Assembly (NCBI GenBank): GCA_946482045.1
Contig: CAMLPZ010000174.1
Coordinates: 1 to 8,872, forward strand
DNA: 8,872 bases
DNA from: an uncultured Asticcacaulis sp.
GTDB lineage: Bacteria > Pseudomonadota > Alphaproteobacteria > Caulobacterales > Caulobacteraceae
Direction of reading: 5' to 3'
Both the position numbers and the translations under genes were made by a program. Below are positions 1 to 6,056 of the stretch, piece by piece (the first letter of the stretch is position 1; each line of letters begins with the position of its first letter). The notes beneath the pieces are model-generated. The model saw nothing but the letters and a program-made list of their open reading frames with translations, did no database searches and was not told the DNA's origin.

Positions 1-263
1 TTATTGGCCTCGAACCACGCGGCCTGATAACAGGCCTCGACAATGGCGGCGGGCACAACGCCGCCGTGTACCGTCCTCGGCCAGGCGCGTTCTTGAGCGA
101 CGCCGCCTGCAGGAGCACCTACAAACCGGCGGCCATAGGCGGCATCGATATATGTCGAGCCACGCTGACGCAGGACGGCAGCGGTCGGCGCCCCGCCAGG
201 GAGCATGTAGCCGTTGGCCATCATCCAATCGGCAAAGCCTTGATCTGATCCGTAGCTGGGCAT
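1..263 (-). CDS. DnaT-like ssDNA-binding family phage protein, N-terminal part
   Basis: The first 87 codons are present and the gene runs off the left edge with no stop. The product begins MPSYGSDQGFADWMMANGYM and continues with LPGGAPTAAVLRQRGSTYID, a GRRF segment, then QERAWPRT and VPAAIVEACYQAAWFEAN. This pattern (short N-terminal helix, 'LP.GAP.AAVLRQRGS.YID', 'AWPRT', 'VP..I..A...AA') is what I know from the phage family named DnaT-like ssDNA-binding protein. The name comes from remote similarity to primosomal DnaT. In phages these genes usually sit between capsid and tail genes, so a head-completion or connector role is as plausible as DNA binding. The ATG at 263 is chosen because AAGGAGGT lies 4 nt upstream, the strongest ribosome binding site in the window. 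It follows the acyltransferase after 79 nt. G+C is higher than in the two preceding genes. The family call is from recalled pattern only. Confidence 0.8.
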   Translation of the reverse strand, partial: MPSYGSDQGFADWMMANGYMLPGGAPTAAVLRQRGSTYIDAAYGRRFVGAPAGGVAQERAWPRTVHGGVVPAAIVEACYQAAWFEAN

Positions 264-267
264 CACC

Positions 268-275
268 ACCTCCTT
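268..275 (-). promoter_or_regulatory. Strong ribosome binding site of the DnaT-like gene
   Basis: Read on the minus strand, AAGGAGGT is followed by GGTG and the ATG at 263. It fixes the start of the partial gene and rules out an overlapping frame that opens near 279. The match to the 16S anti-Shine-Dalgarno sequence is near perfect. Confidence 0.75.
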
Positions 276-342
276 GCAACCGGACACGCGCGATCGTTTT
301 GCCAGGAAGGCAATGCGCTCGGTCTAAATTTGAGAAGAAATC

Positions 343-1398
343 CTAGCTTGATATCGCCGCAGGCTTGGGTTTCGGCGCCCTAAAGCGCTTACTATACTCG
401 ATAAATGGCTCTTCGACGTATTTGTATGTCGCCCACGATACAAGGACTGTTGCCACAAGTACGAGCGGAACAATCAGCGACCCCGTTACGCCTAAGGCCG
501 TTACAACTGTGATCATCGGTGAGTGAACTAAATAGACCGAGTAGCTAATCACGCCGAGGTACTGCAGCAATTTTAATGAAGGACGCGTGTAGTACAAGGC
601 CGCGAAAATCGAGAAGCTGAGACCCCAGGTCAAAAGCACACAGCCGACAGTCATAGCTTCCGGCCCTTCGCTAGGAAAGAAACCAAAGCCGACGACGAGA
701 GCAGACGCGATTGCAGCAATATAGGCGGCCAGAGCGCCGTAAAAGAAGCGCTTGGATACCGCACCGTCATTGTACCGAAGCCACAGCAGTCCAAGGTAAC
801 AAACAACCAGCATACATATCCGTCCGAATGGAAGGCGGATGCCAGTAAGGACCGAGGCAAGGACCAGAACGCCCAATCCTATCACGGGCGGAAAGAATAC
901 CCAGGCGTGTTTCTTGTTTAGGCCCACGAAAAACAATCCGGCAAAAATGACGTACCAGATCAACTCAATGAAAAGCGTCCAGCTACCGCCCACGTAGTTA
1001 GGAAAACCTATCCAACTTTGCGCAAATGCTAGGTGCGGCAAAAGCTTAACTGGGTTTGGCGCGGCCTGTTCTAGAACGAAGATCGATAGCGCTACAGTGA
1101 CGATCATAATCAAAAAGTAGAGCGGGTAAATCCGAAAGGCCCGCCTAATCCAGAACACCTTCAGGTCCTTCACGGACTCAAGACTTTTCGGGATAATGTA
1201 GCCGCTGACCATAAAGAAGAGCACTACACCCAACTGACCTAGGCTTAGAACACTGGTCGTAAACCCACCTTGGCCATGTGCAGAAAACCAGCCAGCCGCC
1301 TCTCCGGCATGCTGCAGAAGTACAAAAATGGCAGCTAGCGCCCGACACAGATCAAGGAACTCGTATCGTTTATGCGCCGCAGTGGGCAAAGGATGCAT
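343..1398 (-). CDS. Membrane acyltransferase, family 3 (OafA/Oac type), probable surface-glycan modifier
   Basis: The product is a 351-residue integral membrane protein of the acyltransferase 3 family, which transfers acetyl or other acyl groups to extracytoplasmic sugars such as O-antigen. Visible family landmarks are R19-x10-H30 in the first helix (FLDLCRALAAIFVLLQHAGE), the GVVLFFMVSGYII segment, basic FWIRRAFRIYPLYF, GGSWTLFIELIWYVI, SYSVYLVHSP near the C-terminus and the closing YKYVEEPFIEY. About ten hydrophobic segments can be seen, and the tail is basic. The length is normal for the family without an SGNH domain. The ATG at 1398 is preferred over the GTG at 1419 because GGGGGA lies 6 nt before it. 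G+C is about 45-50% in sampled lines, well below the head genes. It lies 66 nt after the spike gene. In Shigella phage Sf6 an O-antigen acetylase gene (oac) of this family lies near a beta-helix tailspike gene, so a seroconversion or superinfection-exclusion role is a reasonable inference. Donor and substrate are unknown. Confidence 0.9.
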   Translation of the reverse strand: MHPLPTAAHKRYEFLDLCRALAAIFVLLQHAGEAAGWFSAHGQGGFTTSVLSLGQLGVVLFFMVSGYIIPKSLESVKDLKVFWIRRAFRIYPLYFLIMIVTVALSIFVLEQAAPNPVKLLPHLAFAQSWIGFPNYVGGSWTLFIELIWYVIFAGLFFVGLNKKHAWVFFPPVIGLGVLVLASVLTGIRLPFGRICMLVVCYLGLLWLRYNDGAVSKRFFYGALAAYIAAIASALVVGFGFFPSEGPEAMTVGCVLLTWGLSFSIFAALYYTRPSLKLLQYLGVISYSVYLVHSPMITVVTALGVTGSLIVPLVLVATVLVSWATYKYVEEPFIEYSKRFRAPKPKPAAISS

Positions 1399-1464
1399 GA
1401 TCAATCCCCCGTTGATCACACATCATTACCTTACTAATTGGTGCACCGCAACAAGATGTACTAA
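1399..1464 (-). promoter_or_regulatory. Spike-acyltransferase spacer with repeats and a possible weak promoter
   Basis: This is a short A+T-rich spacer. An 8-bp direct repeat (TACTAATT on the plus strand) occurs at 1432-1439 and 1459-1466, the second copy overlapping the spike stop codon. The perfect palindrome GGTGCACC (1440-1447) directly abuts the first copy. On the minus strand a weak promoter-like pair can be drawn: TTGTTG, an 18-nt spacer, then GGTAAT. Such an arrangement would suit a moron gene expressed from its own promoter in a lysogen. No terminator hairpin with a T-tract is visible. The promoter reading is speculative, but the repeats are certain. Confidence 0.25.
1405..1410 (-). 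promoter_or_regulatory. Ribosome binding site deciding the acyltransferase start
   Basis: GGGGGA on the minus strand lies 6 nt before the ATG at 1398. The upstream in-frame GTG at 1419 would place this motif inside the coding region and has no comparable site of its own. Confidence 0.6.
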
Positions 1465-3603
1465 TTAACGAATCACGACCTTAATGCGTGCAGCATTGCC
1501 GATGCGGTTCTTGATAAAAAAGTTGCCGGTATTAATGTCGTAAGAGAAGGCGATTTTTCCATCAGTGCCGCCCGTCGCACCGGCGGCGATCCCTTGGTTT
1601 GCCAACGGCTCGAAGATCGCATTGGGCGTCCCTACGGCCTGCCAGCCTCCGGAAGTGTTCTCAGCAAGCTGATAGATCGCATGATAGGATGCCAACGAGG
1701 CGTTATCCCTCGTGTGGATTTCCACGGTGGCCATCGAAAAAGTATTGACCGGCGGCCTATAACGTATGTTGCCGACGGCATCGTCGGCCAACCCTGTGCT
1801 GTAGTACATTCGCTGACCATCGAACGTGACGCCGCTCCCGTTGCCGACAACGCGCTCTCGATCGAATCCTTGAAAGCTGAAATTCGTGGTCGAGCTGTCG
1901 ATCTGGGCCAAGTTAGTCGTTTGATCGGCAGGCTTGTCTGAAACCGCCGCCGAGCCGCCTTGCAAGTAGAGTAATTGCAAGTAAGCCGCCCCGTTGTAGG
2001 TGGCGCTATTGATCGCAAAATCGCCCAACTTGAGGCTGTGTCTTGCTGCCGTGCTTCCTGATGAGTCTCGTGTGCATAGCAATGGCCTGCGGCCAAGCCG
2101 ACTCTTTATCGAACCTACTTCTAACTTCTGACTAGCGCCATCTGCCGTCGCGTCCACGATCACATTGTGGTCCCATGGTGAGCACAGATTTGCCGTGTCG
2201 TCTTGGTAGTCATATAGCTCGCCGATTATACATTCGCGGGTGGAGCCCGAGAATTTCACATAGGCGTCAGCCGCCGTCAGATAGACAATTTCTTGATCCG
2301 TGTATCCAGTAAGGATGCCAGATAGAGCCGGTAGGGTGGTAATTTGGCCAGATGAGTTGACGTTGCCAGCTCCTAGAGTGACCTGGGCACCAACACCCGA
2401 ACCAGTTTTAGACACTACGCGCAGCACCTCACCGGCAAAATGGCCGGTCAGGTCTTGGGCCGCGCCGTTAGGGCCGAGCGCGTTGATCGAAAGCGATTGC
2501 AGGTTTCCGCCGGAAACAGTTGCCGTACACCAGACGGCGCGCGCACCATTTGATATCAATGTTCCTATCTTCATACGGTGAACGGCACGCGTGGAGCTGC
2601 CGTAGTACGAAACCGCGTTGCGGCCGAACCGACTGCACTCAAGCCAATCGAACTCCGGCTGCGCTGCGTCCAACACACCCGCTTCGTCCATGATGGTACA
2701 GACGCCATCCAGGCGGGGGCGCATAATCCTGCTTTTGCCTCGGAAGTGCATGCGCGCGCCACCATGGCTTAGGACACCAAACTTTGCAACCGACAGGCAA
2801 TCGATGTCGATTCCGAAAGGCCAAGACACATCTTCCGTTTTAAGCGCCGACGACGCCCCGCTCTCCTTTCCAGAAAACTCAATCACAGCCTCCTGCCCCT
2901 GCGCAGTAGCTGCAAAGGCCGTGTAGCGAACGTACACTGCATTGTTTTCCGGGTCCCCGATCTTAATTGCAGCGTCTGTCTTCGCTACTCCAGGCGCCCA
3001 GTAAGCCGGATCGGTCGGTGCCATTGCAGGCATCACGATAACCTTGCGCTCGTTGGCTATCAGCGCGCGACGCAAAAAATCCCATTTCTTGTTATAAGTG
3101 TCTCCTACGTAGTGTCCGATCGAATAGGTGTTAGATCGATTTCGGAATGCGCCTTCCCCCGTGAAACAAACGACAGCCGGATCTCCAATGACCGCGTCGT
3201 AAGTTACAACTCCGGCTTCGCACTTGAGTAGTCCGCCGTTATTGACGACCCGGGTGACGTGCGTGCCCCCGGTAACTTTGTAAACTTGGCCGGGCGCCAG
3301 CAAAACCGTGCCTGCGTTACTCGCCGCCAGGATTGCGGCGGTATCATCCGTTACACCGTCGCCCTTAGCACCGAATTGCTTTAATGTCGGATCGATGTAT
3401 GGAAGGCTTGCTGTGAAAGCGGATTCGTAAACCAATGGGTTGGCGGAATAGTTTCCGACGATGTTAAACCAACCAGTTGCTTCAATCTTGTCCTGCTCCC
3501 GAGCGTAGACGTTCGCAGTCAGCTTGGCTCCGGCCTCGATAACCGCGGGGCCGAGCGTCGTGTTGACCACTCTGGGACCGTTCGAGTTGTTCGTAATTTG
3601 CAT
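1465..3603 (-). CDS. Tailspike/receptor-binding protein with pectate-lyase beta-helix
   Basis: The product is 712 residues. Residues 1-50 form a small beta-rich domain (GPRVVNTT, TGWF) that matches the N-terminus of the protein at 3696-4172 and probably attaches the spike to the virion. Residues 77-88, FGAKGDGVTDDT, are the signature opening of the Pectate_lyase_3 right-handed beta-helix found in phage tailspikes and depolymerases. A long glycine-, asparagine- and serine-rich stretch of short strands follows to about residue 590. The last 119 residues or so (FDGQRMYYSTG to the end, including GKIAFSYDINTGNFFIKNRI) look like a separate C-terminal beta domain, perhaps for trimerisation or sugar binding. 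The expected role is binding, and possibly cutting, a surface polysaccharide. I cannot assign catalytic residues. The ATG at 3603 is chosen because AAAGGA lies 7 nt upstream; a TTG at 3609 is less likely. G+C is near 50% in sampled lines, which suggests acquisition from another source. Tail and capsid attachment are both open, since it lies beside head genes. Confidence 0.85.
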   Translation of the reverse strand: MQITNNSNGPRVVNTTLGPAVIEAGAKLTANVYAREQDKIEATGWFNIVGNYSANPLVYESAFTASLPYIDPTLKQFGAKGDGVTDDTAAILAASNAGTVLLAPGQVYKVTGGTHVTRVVNNGGLLKCEAGVVTYDAVIGDPAVVCFTGEGAFRNRSNTYSIGHYVGDTYNKKWDFLRRALIANERKVIVMPAMAPTDPAYWAPGVAKTDAAIKIGDPENNAVYVRYTAFAATAQGQEAVIEFSGKESGASSALKTEDVSWPFGIDIDCLSVAKFGVLSHGGARMHFRGKSRIMRPRLDGVCTIMDEAGVLDAAQPEFDWLECSRFGRNAVSYYGSSTRAVHRMKIGTLISNGARAVWCTATVSGGNLQSLSINALGPNGAAQDLTGHFAGEVLRVVSKTGSGVGAQVTLGAGNVNSSGQITTLPALSGILTGYTDQEIVYLTAADAYVKFSGSTRECIIGELYDYQDDTANLCSPWDHNVIVDATADGASQKLEVGSIKSRLGRRPLLCTRDSSGSTAARHSLKLGDFAINSATYNGAAYLQLLYLQGGSAAVSDKPADQTTNLAQIDSSTTNFSFQGFDRERVVGNGSGVTFDGQRMYYSTGLADDAVGNIRYRPPVNTFSMATVEIHTRDNASLASYHAIYQLAENTSGGWQAVGTPNAIFEPLANQGIAAGATGGTDGKIAFSYDINTGNFFIKNRIGNAARIKVVIR

Positions 3604-3610
3604 GACCAAT

Positions 3611-3616
3611 TCCTTT
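3611..3616 (-). promoter_or_regulatory. Ribosome binding site of the spike gene
   Basis: AAAGGA on the minus strand is 7 nt before the ATG at 3603. This decides for MQIT as the N-terminus rather than the TTG two codons upstream. With this start, the alignment with the neighbouring small protein begins at residue 1 in both. Confidence 0.6.
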
Positions 3617-3651
3617 GGCCACCGATCCGGCGGCGTAATTCAGGTAGACTT

Positions 3652-3667
3652 AATTTTCGTGAAAATT
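3652..3667. repeat. A+T-rich perfect inverted repeat in the spike leader
   Basis: AATTTTC and GAAAATT flank a 2-nt centre (GT), giving 7-bp arms in a 92-nt gap (3604-3695) between the small protein and the spike. A weaker GGGCG/CGCCC pair (3672-3676 with 3684-3688, 7-nt loop) lies just downstream of the small gene's stop codon. The two-base centre is too tight for a good RNA hairpin, so an operator-like DNA site or part of a promoter is more likely. A poor minus-strand promoter (TTTTCA, 17 nt, TGAATT) overlaps it. The site marks the point where composition changes from the head module to the spike cassette. Confidence 0.5.
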
Positions 3668-3695
3668 GCGCGGGCGTGTCGGTCGCCCCTGCGCT

Positions 3696-4172
3696 TTAGT
3701 CCTGATCGACGGTGTGCTCGGCCACGAATGCAGCCTTCTCTTCGTCGGTCTTGGCGTTGAACGCTTCGGCGTCGTCCCTGCGGATTTTCTTGCCTACTTC
3801 GTTTTCGTCCTGGTCAAAGATCGTCCACCAGCCTGACCCGGTATCGCGAGCCTCGTAAAGTCGCTCTCCTTGGTCGCCCGCTCCTGGTGCTCTATCAGCA
3901 AGAGCGGTTTCAAGCCGGCCCTTAAGCGAGGCGTTTTCAGCCTCCAGTTCGGCGTTGCGTGCCATAAGATCGGCAATCACGGCATCCGGAGGAACGGCGG
4001 TGCCAGCGCTCACCTCTACCCGAGCGAAGGCAAACCAGCCTGTACCTTCGGCGGACGTGAGTTCAGCGGCCGACAATTCTATGTCGTCGCGGGCCTCGCC
4101 CGGCTCAAGCGTGGCAGTGCCGCTCGTGGTATTTACGGACTTTGGACCCTGCGTGGTGTTCTTGATGTACAT
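3696..4172 (-). CDS. Small virion-associated protein with spike-like N-terminal domain and coiled coil
   Basis: I do not recognise a named family for this 158-residue protein. Three parts are visible. Residues 1-51 (GPKSVNTTSG, EPGEA, GTGWFAFA) align with the first 50 residues of the downstream spike. Residues 63-93 are a short coiled coil with leucine and asparagine heptads (DLMARNAELEAENASLKGRL), which would favour dimers or trimers. Residues 104-153 form an acidic mini-domain with LYEARDTGSGWWTIFD and EVGKKIRRDDAEAFN. No signal peptide or membrane segment is seen. It starts 5 nt after the capsid stop codon with only a weak, distant Shine-Dalgarno sequence, so translational coupling to the capsid gene is likely. 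Position and coupling point to a capsid decoration, head-completion or spike-adaptor protein; this is inference. Sampled G+C is about 60%, between the head genes and the cassette. Confidence 0.8.
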   Translation of the reverse strand: MYIKNTTQGPKSVNTTSGTATLEPGEARDDIELSAAELTSAEGTGWFAFARVEVSAGTAVPPDAVIADLMARNAELEAENASLKGRLETALADRAPGAGDQGERLYEARDTGSGWWTIFDQDENEVGKKIRRDDAEAFNAKTDEEKAAFVAEHTVDQD

Positions 4173-4177
4173 GGCGG

Positions 4178-5125
4178 TCAGATCCCATCGATATAGGCCA
4201 TCGCGCCCGGCAGCCGGATTTCGGTGCCGCCGGTACGCATGATACCGGCCACTTCGAAGGTCATGGACGACTTCTGGAACGGCGCCAGGAAGCGGTGCGG
4301 CATCGGCAGATGGAAGCGCACAACTTCCGGATCGCGGCGATAGGCAACCATGCGCGCCTGACCGCTGCCGCCGGCCGTCGTCAGAGCCCGCAATGCCCGC
4401 ACAGTCAAAGGCACGCCGGTCTCTGCCGTATAGGCGTTGTTTTCCTGCAGGAATTTCAGGATCGACACGCTGCCTTCACCCGCCAGCCGCGTCGTCGCCA
4501 GCCGGTTCCAGCGGTCGAACGGCAAAAGGACCGTGTCGGCCAGCTCTACGTCGCGCGTAGCCGCCGACACCCCGCCGATGGCGTTATTGACGTCACGCAG
4601 GATCTTGTCGGCGTCCTTGCTGGCCCAGGCCGGCGACGAACCGGCGCCATCGGCGACCGCCGTGCCGCTGGTAACCTGGGGATCGTTGATCAACCCGGTC
4701 CAGCCCTTTTCGGTATTGCCGGTCATGGCAATGTTCCACAGGAAGCTTTCGGCCACCTTGCGCGCGGCCTGGGCCTTCTCGTCGCTGAGATTGCGGCCTT
4801 CCATGGCGGCCGTCTCGACCTCCTCCAGCGTCCATTCATAGCCGATCCCGGCCAGCTCGAAGCTCTTCAGGAACTGCTCGCCGGTCACGTCGGCATAGGG
4901 GACGTCCTGGGCCTTGCCGGACAGGAATTCCGCCTTGCCGGTGACGTCGGACGACCGGAACAAAGTCCCGCGCGCCCACTCGCTGCCTTCGGTGATCACG
5001 GGGATTAGCGAGGCATAGTCATAGGACGGATAGCGGCGCTGATAGACGGTGCGCTCGATGTTATAAAAGGCGGGCGTGACGAAGCCCAGCGCCGACTGCG
5101 CATCGGAAAATCTTTGGGTATGCAT
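4178..5125 (-). CDS. Major capsid protein (DUF2184 family, HK97-like fold)
   Basis: The product is 315 residues and is the expected shell-forming subunit. It resembles DUF2184 phage capsid proteins: an N-terminal segment (QSALGFVTPAFYNIERTVYQ), a central helix region (YEWTLEEVETAAMEGRNLSD, then KAQAARKVAESFLWNIAMTG), and a domain with VELADTVLLPFDRWNRLATT and the closing FEVAGIMRTGGTEIRLPGA. The order terminase, portal, protease, cement, capsid supports the call. No long N-terminal delta domain is seen, which agrees with a separate scaffold. The ATG at 5125 has AAGGAG 9 nt upstream. The gene follows the cement-like gene by 16 nt and precedes the small protein by 5 nt. It should be the most highly expressed product of the operon. 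No frameshift or truncation is visible. The fold assignment rests on family knowledge. Confidence 0.88.
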   Translation of the reverse strand: MHTQRFSDAQSALGFVTPAFYNIERTVYQRRYPSYDYASLIPVITEGSEWARGTLFRSSDVTGKAEFLSGKAQDVPYADVTGEQFLKSFELAGIGYEWTLEEVETAAMEGRNLSDEKAQAARKVAESFLWNIAMTGNTEKGWTGLINDPQVTSGTAVADGAGSSPAWASKDADKILRDVNNAIGGVSAATRDVELADTVLLPFDRWNRLATTRLAGEGSVSILKFLQENNAYTAETGVPLTVRALRALTTAGGSGQARMVAYRRDPEVVRFHLPMPHRFLAPFQKSSMTFEVAGIMRTGGTEIRLPGAMAYIDGI

Positions 5126-5141
5126 GTAAGGCGGCTCCTTG

Positions 5142-5591
5142 TTAGCGCTTGGCGATGCGGACCAGGCCGGCCGCCGAAAGGGTGTCCTGGAAGATCCAGC
5201 CGGTCAGTTCGGTATTGCCGCTGGCCGCAGCGGTGACCGCGCCGCCCGGCGTGCCGTAAACCTTATCGCCAGCCGTCGCGGCGCCGGGGACGCTGACCCA
5301 GATCACGCCTTGCGTCAGGATGGCCGCGGTCGTCTTGGCGGGATAGGTGTCGGCCTGGACGCCGGTAGAACTCGGCAGCGCCGCCAGGTTGGCGATGGTG
5401 ATGCCCAGGAAGGCGGCCTGCGTGCCGGTCGCGGCGACCGTGTGCTCACCGCTGCGGAAGGCCGGGCAGCCATAGCCGATGGCGGCGTCGACCGTGCGGC
5501 TGATGCGGTTGGAAATTTCACCGCTGGGCACGAAGCCGGCGTAACCGGCCGCGGGCGTATCGATATAGGCGGTTTGAACGGGGGTAGCCAT
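5142..5591 (-). CDS. Head cement/decoration-like structural protein
   Basis: This is a 149-residue protein rich in alanine, glycine and threonine, with alternating short beta strands and almost no charged clusters. It opens MATPVQTAYIDTPAAGYAGF and ends LTGWIFQDTLSAAGLVRIAK. This style (N-terminal proline/alanine arm, repeated 'GV.V.....AGD.VY', C-terminal strand with basic end) fits the phage structural cement proteins next to DUF2184 capsid genes, which clamp the outside of the shell. Its place directly before the capsid gene supports this. The ATG at 5591 is backed by AGAAGGAGA about 9 nt upstream and follows the protease stop codon by 15 nt. No transmembrane segment is evident. A minor capsid or DUF2190-type protein would be an alternative label; the virion role is more certain than the family name. 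Confidence 0.75.
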   Translation of the reverse strand: MATPVQTAYIDTPAAGYAGFVPSGEISNRISRTVDAAIGYGCPAFRSGEHTVAATGTQAAFLGITIANLAALPSSTGVQADTYPAKTTAAILTQGVIWVSVPGAATAGDKVYGTPGGAVTAAASGNTELTGWIFQDTLSAAGLVRIAKR

Positions 5592-5606
5592 GAATGGGGT
5601 CTCCTT

Positions 5607-6056
5607 CTAAGCTTCGGCGGCGGGCGATTGCCACGCGTCACGAAGCGTCTGGTTGCGGGCATTACGGGCGGCGTCGGCCTGGGCGCGCAAGTCGCCCATG
5701 GGCGCCTTCAGGCCGCCTCCGACCGCATCGCGAAACGGATCGGCCGCGTTGTCGCGCATCGCCTCTTCGGCCAGGATGTCGAAGCGCGCCTCGATATAGG
5801 CCGGCGTCCTCCCGGCGACCGCCGCATTGCCCAGCCGTGAAGCCACCACCACCTTGCGGATATCGTGGTCGCTCAGGCCTTCGGTGCGGATGTCCTTCAC
5901 GATGGTGCGGGCGGCGACGATCAGTATGGCGCGGTCGGCCACCAGCTTTTCGAGCGCTTCACCGGCGACACGCCGTTGCAAATCGGCGATGACGGCGGCG
6001 GCCTGATCGCTGACTTCGATCGGCACGCCGTCGACGGTTACCGTCTTCAGGGTCAT
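5607..6056 (-). CDS. Possible nested scaffold protein from an internal start in the protease gene
   Basis: Codon 194 of the protease frame is an ATG (product MTLKTVTVDGVPIEVSD...) preceded by AGAGGA with 7 nt between, a better ribosome binding site than that of the full-length gene. It falls exactly at the break between the protease domain and the helical C-terminal region, after a polar linker. The predicted product is 149 residues, mostly helical and charged, with heptad-like stretches. This is the arrangement of lambda C/Nu3, where the scaffold is made from an in-frame internal start inside the protease gene. No separate scaffold gene is present between portal and capsid, so one is otherwise missing. 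This is a prediction and would share its stop codon with the protease. Confidence 0.45.
   Translation of the reverse strand: MTLKTVTVDGVPIEVSDQAAAVIADLQRRVAGEALEKLVADRAILIVAARTIVKDIRTEGLSDHDIRKVVVASRLGNAAVAGRTPAYIEARFDILAEEAMRDNAADPFRDAVGGGLKAPMGDLRAQADAARNARNQTLRDAWQSPAAEA

Noticed and set aside
1..279. Alternative frame opening at 279 at the left edge
   Set aside because: Its product is arginine- and cysteine-rich and has no supporting ribosome site. The frame from 263 has a strong site and a recognisable family pattern.
299..313. TTGCC/GGCAA inverted repeat as a terminator after the acyltransferase
   Set aside because: The stem is only 5 bp and no T-run follows it on either strand.
3672..3688. 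GGGCG/CGCCC stem after the small protein as an intrinsic terminator
   Set aside because: The stem is short with a 7-nt loop and is followed by GCGCAATTTT rather than a clean T-tract.
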